Part shown: positions 59,396 through 64,000 of the stretch, one piece after another
Position numbering within the stretch: the stretch's first letter is position 1
Layout: each line of letters starts with the position of its first letter
Source of the DNA: Galdieria partita
Taxonomy: Eukaryota > Rhodophyta > Bangiophyceae > Galdieriales > Galdieriaceae
Assembly (NCBI GenBank): GCA_025991245.1
Contig: BQMJ01000060.1
Coordinates: 1 to 64,000, forward strand
DNA length: 64,000 nt
Reading direction: 5' to 3'
The notes under the pieces: generated by a model
What the model was told of the DNA's origin: nothing
What the model saw: the letters and a program-made list of their open reading frames with translations, nothing else
Databases searched by the model: none
Position numbers and translations under genes: made by a program

Positions 59396-59883
59396 CTACA
59401 CAATCAAGTCATATTCACTGTTCATTATATAGTCAACATACCAATAGAGATAAGTAACAAAAGTTAAAAGGAAGAATCCCATTTTCAGTTCATAATATCT
59501 TTGTACTTGTGCGGCTACACGGAAAACTCTCGTATTATCCAATAGATGTTCCTTGCGAATATACTTCTGAATATGAAACGCTATCAAGGGAATATTCAGT
59601 AATCCAACAAACCAATGACCACCCAAAAATAAAAGCAAAGTCAAGAAAAGGTGTATACCAAACCTGAATATATGGCAAAGTTCATATGGGGGTCACTTGT
59701 TATAAGTAGTAGTACTTACTCGGGATAAATAAGAAAGTTGACCTTGTCACACAACTCCACTGGATTCAAGTGATCCATGAGTAGATCCGAGAATAGAATA
59801 AGACTATATATGTCCATGAATAATAAAACAGCAGTTGTGAGAAACACAACGATCCAATAGGCTACTTCAAGAGCCAATCCCAT
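59396..59883 (-). CDS. CNIH: cornichon family ER cargo receptor
   Basis: Two exons (59883-59720, 59663-59396; 56-bp intron) give 143 residues, matching the family length of about 144. It has three or more membrane segments: ALEVAYWIVVFLTTAVLLFM, LFLTLLLFLGGHWFVGLLNI and MGFFLLTFVTYLYWYVDYI. The family signature is present in LFSDLLMDHLNPVELCDKVN, FLIYPEFGIH and LNIPLIAFHIQKYIRKEH. Cornichons act as COPII cargo receptors that load membrane proteins, including signalling ligands and receptors, for ER export. Confidence 0.9.
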
Positions 59884-60129
59884 CTTTATCACACAGAACA
59901 GCACAACGGTTCCTTGCTGCTTCTTTCCCTCAAAAAAACTTTTCCATTTGTATTGCTCCAATAGAAAATCCAAGTCTTTCTCATAGGAATGAATACTATC
60001 GACAATATATATATATATCTCAATAATGATAATGGATCCTGTTTCCACAAATAACGGAATGATCTTGTAAAAAAGAAGCTTCCAAGGAGACAACTATCCA
60101 AACAACTCCACTGACTTGCTTTCATCGAT

Positions 60130-61023
60130 CACTTATCGACATGATTGTTGTTTGAGAAAGCTCTGAACACACTGCTCTCTTCTTATGACTACTTTCTCAT
60201 ATTATCAGATATCCTTGAGTAACAAAGATAAACATACTCCAAGTCTTTTGGGATAAATTTTCTTAAAACTAATATTATCCAATCCTTACTAGAGCTCCAT
60301 TCTCTAGAGACTGACCATCATTATATTCAATATTCGCACTCTGCGTATAGGACAAATCAAAAAGCAGACTGACAACAAACCTTCATTCTCTTTAGGTACA
60401 AGTAAATAAGAATCAACGCTCTTGATATTTTAACAAGACTGTCTTAAGTAGGATATAGAGACTTGGAAGATGTTTCTCTATGACAACTGTAAAAAAATTC
60501 AGCTAATCATCAGTCAGTACAAAACACATTCACTTGCAAGTATTCTTCCTAAAAAATTTGTTTTGATCCATTGTTGAGAGAATTCCGAGATATTGCACCG
60601 TTACTATTATTACAATGATTTACCTACCACGACAAAACAAAACATATTACAAAGCTTACGAGTTTATAATAGAATATTTGAAAGTACTCCTCTCAGTTTT
60701 ATGAAGACTGTTGAGCTATTATTTAGCTGCTTTATACCAAAAATGAAAACGACTGCAAACCGATAGAATATTGTCTTCCCTTTAAAAACAGTGTGTATGA
60801 CAACAAACACAAATTCACACTATCGAATGTCTTGGAATTATTCTTCATTACGGTAATAAACTGTATCCATTTGTCATTCTTAGGATATAAAATGCCATAA
60901 TTTCTGACAATAAAAGGATTTCACTTTTCATAGAAAGCACTTGTCGACATTTACAATGGAGTTGCATGATGAATATTTGAGGCCAGTTGAGCTCACGATT
61001 GTTATTTATAGAGAATAGAGAAA
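60130..61023. other. intergenic region, no gene seen
   Basis: About 900 bp of AT-rich DNA upstream of two divergent genes (cornichon on the minus strand, the QueE-like gene on the plus). No tRNA-like or repeat structure is seen. Confidence 0.5.
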
Positions 61024-62006
61024 ATGTATGGTTTTGGAATGCAGAGAATAAGAGTTATTCCACGTAGACTATTGTCCATGACTTTAGAAAAGACGCCTGC
61101 TTTACTTCGAGTGTCCGAAATTTTTGCTTCTGTTCAAGGTGAAGGACCGTTTGTTGGGAGACCTAGTGTATTCCTTCGACTAGCGTTGTGTAATTTGCAG
61201 TGTGCTTATTGTGATACCAAATATACAGTAAGTCTTGTGAATATACTCATTTTGTTGTGTGTTTATGAATTTGTTATAGTGGTTATTCGAAGAAGAGAAA
61301 CAACAACAAGTATTGAGACGCATACGTGAGAAGCAAAGAGACAAGTTTGACTTGAAAGTTTACCAAAAATCTTCCGAAGTGCGGAACTTGTCGATACCTG
61401 ACGTTGCCAAAACGGTAATTGATCTGTCACAAGGCCATATTCGTTCCATGGTACTTACTGGAGGAGAACCTCTCATCCAACGAGCAGCATTGTCGTCTTT
61501 GTTAAGGTCTATCTTGAACGAAGGTTATCACGTAGAGATCGAAACGAACGGAACTATTAGACCAACAGGACTTCCAGTAGAAAGTGTTCGTTTTAACGTC
61601 AGTCCAAAATTGAGCAATTCGTTTCAGCCATTCGAAAAACGGATTCATCCCGAAGTTCTACAAGAGTTCTTGAATAGAGACGCTATATTCAAGGTGACTT
61701 TGCATTTTACTGTTTGAATAGCCATACTGAATATTTACCAGTTCGTTATTACTCAAGAAAAAGACATTACGGAAGTGAAGAATCTGGTGGAACTTGTGCA
61801 AATACCAAGAGAACGGGTATATTTGATGCCTGAAGGAACAGTAAGTACGCATATTCATTGCTATGCTTAGAAGAATAACTCGAGCCAAGGACGTGGAAAC
61901 TTTACATTTACGAGGAAAATGGTTGGCAACTGAATGTATTCGACATGGCTTTCGCTATTCTCATAGACTGCATATTGATTTGTGGGGTAACAGACGTGGT
62001 ATCTAA
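61024..62006 (+). CDS. QueE-like 7-carboxy-7-deazaguanine synthase (radical SAM)
   Basis: Four exons (61024-61227, 61280-61693, 61742-61840, 61890-62006; introns 48-52 bp) encode 277 residues. The radical-SAM cluster motif is [14 protein letters not shown], matching QueE's C(x)2-3C.(W/Y)CDT.YTW; it follows [20 protein letters not shown], also typical of QueE. Further markers are [11 protein letters not shown] (GGE SAM-binding), [20 protein letters not shown], and [16 protein letters not shown]. Unlike bacterial QueE, the motif is followed by an insert ([18 protein letters not shown]). QueE makes a precursor of queuosine and other 7-deazaguanines. Eukaryotes usually salvage queuine, so a nuclear QueE suggests gene transfer or a different product. 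A short N-terminus rich in Arg may target it to an organelle (inference). Confidence 0.85.
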
Positions 62007-62156
62007 AAGTTGATGGAACACTCTCAATCCGAAAAAGAAATTTGCACTGCTCTGTGGACGATAGAATGAGTCGAGTTATTATAAAGACAGCAGCGCAGTA
62101 TCGAATGACGGAACAGCCTTGTATTTCATGAGATATGTCTATAAATAGCAACCTTT

Positions 62157-63229
62157 TCATTCTGCCACTGGGATCATAGAAGACTCTCCAACTAAACGGT
62201 GCATTTTCTGGTACCACGAATTCACATCAGTATTGGCTTGAATATCTTGGAAGACATCGTAATATTCTAGCGACCGCAAAACTCCAAACATCACCAAATC
62301 CGTTAAAGCCGGTTGGTCACCACCACAGAAAGACTTGTTACCCACTCCTTCTCTACACCAAAGATTGATAGCTTCATATAAGCTTTGTCTTTCATCCTGA
62401 ATCTCATACTTGGACTTTAAACGTTTCGCTACCATATACATCGCTAAGCCACCAACATATCTAGTCGTCTCTTGTTGCCAATAGCTAAATTTGCTATGAT
62501 GCACGATATAGTCAAAACTTCTTACGGCTTCCTTTGGAGTGCGATAAATATTCGGGGGTAAAAGATGGATAAAGTAATCATCCACCCAGTCCATCCACCT
62601 TTTTTGCTCCAAAGTCAAAGGAGAAACTCTTCTTTCGTTCTTGCTATTATTTTGTAATAGGTTTTGAAGGGTAAGCACAATATCTGTCGATCCATTCACC
62701 TGTTGACCATTGATAACGGCAACGGGCACCTTTTTATATGTAGAAAAACTCAACTCCTTTTTTGTCAAAGGATTCACTTCCACGCAGCGAAAAGGGATTT
62801 GATAATAGTCGCATACCGCCCGAACCTTATTGCAATAGGGACAAGGCTGTGCCAACTAGATGAGAAGGGGCTGGTTCTTCAGAGAAAGCTTACCGAATAC
62901 TGATAAAGTGTCAGATCAACAGATAAAGGGCTATTGGTGTTTTTTATGGACACATCTCCGTTCTTTTTTGATACATCATTCCATTGCATTTGGTTATCGG
63001 TGGGAGAGACAGCTGTTTCTACTTGCAGCGTTTCTCTCTGTTCGGTACGTGCTTCTACAAGTAGAACAGAGCTAGTTGCCCATAAAGCTGCACCACCAAG
63101 CAACCAACGAGTTGCACCTGGAAATAAATATTTCTTCTGTGACTCTGTTGTGCCTTTTATTCCTTTCCATAAACTCTTTACCGTGAGCCAAGGAAACTTG
63201 CTATATGCTTGCCAATAGGAGGAAATCAT
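62157..63229 (-). CDS. PTGES2-like glutaredoxin/GST-fold protein (mPGES-2 type)
   Basis: Two exons (63229-62894, 62855-62157; 38-bp intron) encode 344 residues. A basic N-terminus and a short hydrophobic stretch (WLLGGAALWATSSVLLVEA) may be an organelle-targeting or membrane anchor. The thioredoxin-fold domain begins TLYQYSLAQPCPYCNKVRA with the CPYC active site, followed by VPVAVINGQQVNGSTDIV. The C-terminal helical GST domain contains KRWMDWVDDYFIHLLPPNI, YRTPKEAVRSFDYI, and CGGDQPALTDLVMFGVLRS. This matches membrane-associated prostaglandin E synthase 2; in non-animals it probably acts as a glutathione-dependent oxidoreductase or heme-binding protein (inference). Confidence 0.85.
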
Positions 63230-63569
63230 CAGTCGAATGAAATCCGAATATTTTCAACAGTTGGTTTTGGCGCAAAATTATGAACCCTGGTCGCTCATTT
63301 TTTCTCGGAAAACATTTTTAAAGCAAAGGACAATATATCAACATTTCATATGATGTTCTTCATGAAGTTTCACAATCCAATGAAAACTGTTGTACAGTAA
63401 ACTTGCAAGTGGAGAAACATGAAGATACTCCAGAGGTTCTCACATGACAGAATTATCCAGTGTGGGGTGGTGTCGTGTGGGGGTTGAGTTGTGACATTCG
63501 GAACCAATACGACTTTTTCTACCAAATACCAACCAAAGCGAAGATTGCAAACTTTGAACAAACTTTAAA
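63230..63569. other. divergent intergenic region
   Basis: 340 bp between the PTGES2-like and aldo/keto reductase genes, with no gene seen. It presumably holds both promoters. Confidence 0.4.
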
Positions 63570-64000
63570 ATGTCATCCAATAATATGCTGTATAGTAACT
63601 TGGGGAAGAGCGGCATCCTAGTGTCAAAGCTTTCCTTTGGTTCTTGGGTGACCTTTAACGAGCAACTGGATTTGGATCAAGCATATTTGTTAATGAAACG
63701 GGCATACGAGTTGGGTTGTAACTTTTTTGATAACGCAGAAACTTATGCAGCAGGTGCCGCGGAAATGATTATGGGCCAAGCTTTTCAGAGAGGTGTACAG
63801 GAAGGTATATGGAGCAGGGAAGATCTATTGTTTTCTACCAAGATATTTTTTGGTGGTCGAGGTTCAAGAGATACGGTCAATTCCAAGGGTTTGTCCCGAA
63901 AGCATGTGGTTGAAGGTCTCCGTGCGTCACTGAATAGAATGAATTTAAAATATGTTGACATTGTATTCTGTCATCGTCCGGATCCTTTGACTCCCATTGA
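63570..64000 (+). CDS. aldo/keto reductase, Kv channel beta-subunit type (partial)
   Basis: The gene begins at ATG 63570 and is cut by the window end after about 143 residues. It starts with YSNLGKSGILVSKLSFGSWV, then AYELGCNFFDNAETYAAGAA (catalytic Asp and Tyr of the AKR family), LFSTKIFFGGRG, SRKHVVEGLRASLNRMNL and YVDIVFCHRPDP. The order and the FDNAETY...E motif are those of AKR6, the Kv beta-subunit/YakC-like reductases, which reduce carbonyls with NADPH. In plants and bacteria the relatives act as plain reductases. The C-terminal half lies beyond the window. Confidence 0.9.
   Translation, partial: MSSNNMLYSNLGKSGILVSKLSFGSWVTFNEQLDLDQAYLLMKRAYELGCNFFDNAETYAAGAAEMIMGQAFQRGVQEGIWSREDLLFSTKIFFGGRGSRDTVNSKGLSRKHVVEGLRASLNRMNLKYVDIVFCHRPDPLTPI

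Noticed and set aside
41983-61023. tRNA genes in the larger gaps
   Set aside because: I looked for T-arm-like GGTTCGA...CC with matching arms and found none; a tRNA covariance search would settle it.

Overview
The window reads as one chromosome end of a compact eukaryotic nuclear genome, most likely a cyanidiophycean red alga close to Galdieria. Base 1 lies inside a telomeric tract. Genes further in are intron-containing, with introns of mostly 30-60 bp and GTAAG-type donors. Several proteins belong to a plastid (PsbP family, HCF173-like, peptide deformylase, IspF, an OEP21-like protein, a phosphoglycerate kinase with an N-terminal extension), while others are plainly eukaryotic (SmD2, USP14/UBP6, Aurora kinase, topoisomerase II, NUF2, POP1, RPL32, cornichon). 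The genus is inferred; no marker gene for it is present.

Layout: 1-560 is a telomere of mixed 10/11-bp repeats (CCCTAATAAA and CCCTAAATAAA). 0.5-6.4 kb holds three copies, one truncated, of a long degenerate subtelomeric repeat whose junctions carry decayed telomere motifs. 6.4-12 kb is T-rich and gene-free, with older eroded repeat copies. 12-19 kb is a graveyard: two eroded copies of one unidentified segment lie either side of a decayed Crypton-type tyrosine-recombinase DNA transposon. 19.2-25.1 kb carries two P-loop NTPase genes resembling Crinkler/RHS-type proteins, the first intact with a PD-(D/E)XK-like tail, the second broken. 25.2-26.9 kb is eroded DNA ending in two strong adjacent hairpins.

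From about 27 kb inward the DNA becomes a dense housekeeping region of some 25 genes, often separated by fewer than 100 bp. In order: PsbP-like, SmD2, USP14/UBP6, ornithine carbamoyltransferase, GH31 glucosidase, RNase HII, OEP21-like, Aurora kinase, an STMP1-like microprotein, a SWIB protein, a PITH protein, an IspF-HisE fusion, peptide deformylase, POP1, an AUG8/QWRF-like protein, a HAD phosphatase, a TALE homeodomain protein, a theta-like GST, an HCF173-like protein, topoisomerase II, NUF2, phosphoglycerate kinase, RPL32, an unrecognised protein, cornichon, a QueE-like radical-SAM enzyme, a PTGES2-like protein, and an aldo/keto reductase cut by the window end.

Functional themes are plastid metabolism and upkeep, RNA processing (SmD2, POP1, RNase HII), and mitosis (Aurora, NUF2, topoisomerase II, an augmin-like subunit). 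The most unusual items are the IspF-HisE fusion, the QueE-like enzyme in a nuclear genome, the Crypton with a GCR1_C-like domain, the subtelomeric NTPase-nuclease-like gene, and the telomere repeat itself. Exon boundaries were placed by hand from reading frame and GT-AG rules and are unverified by transcripts.
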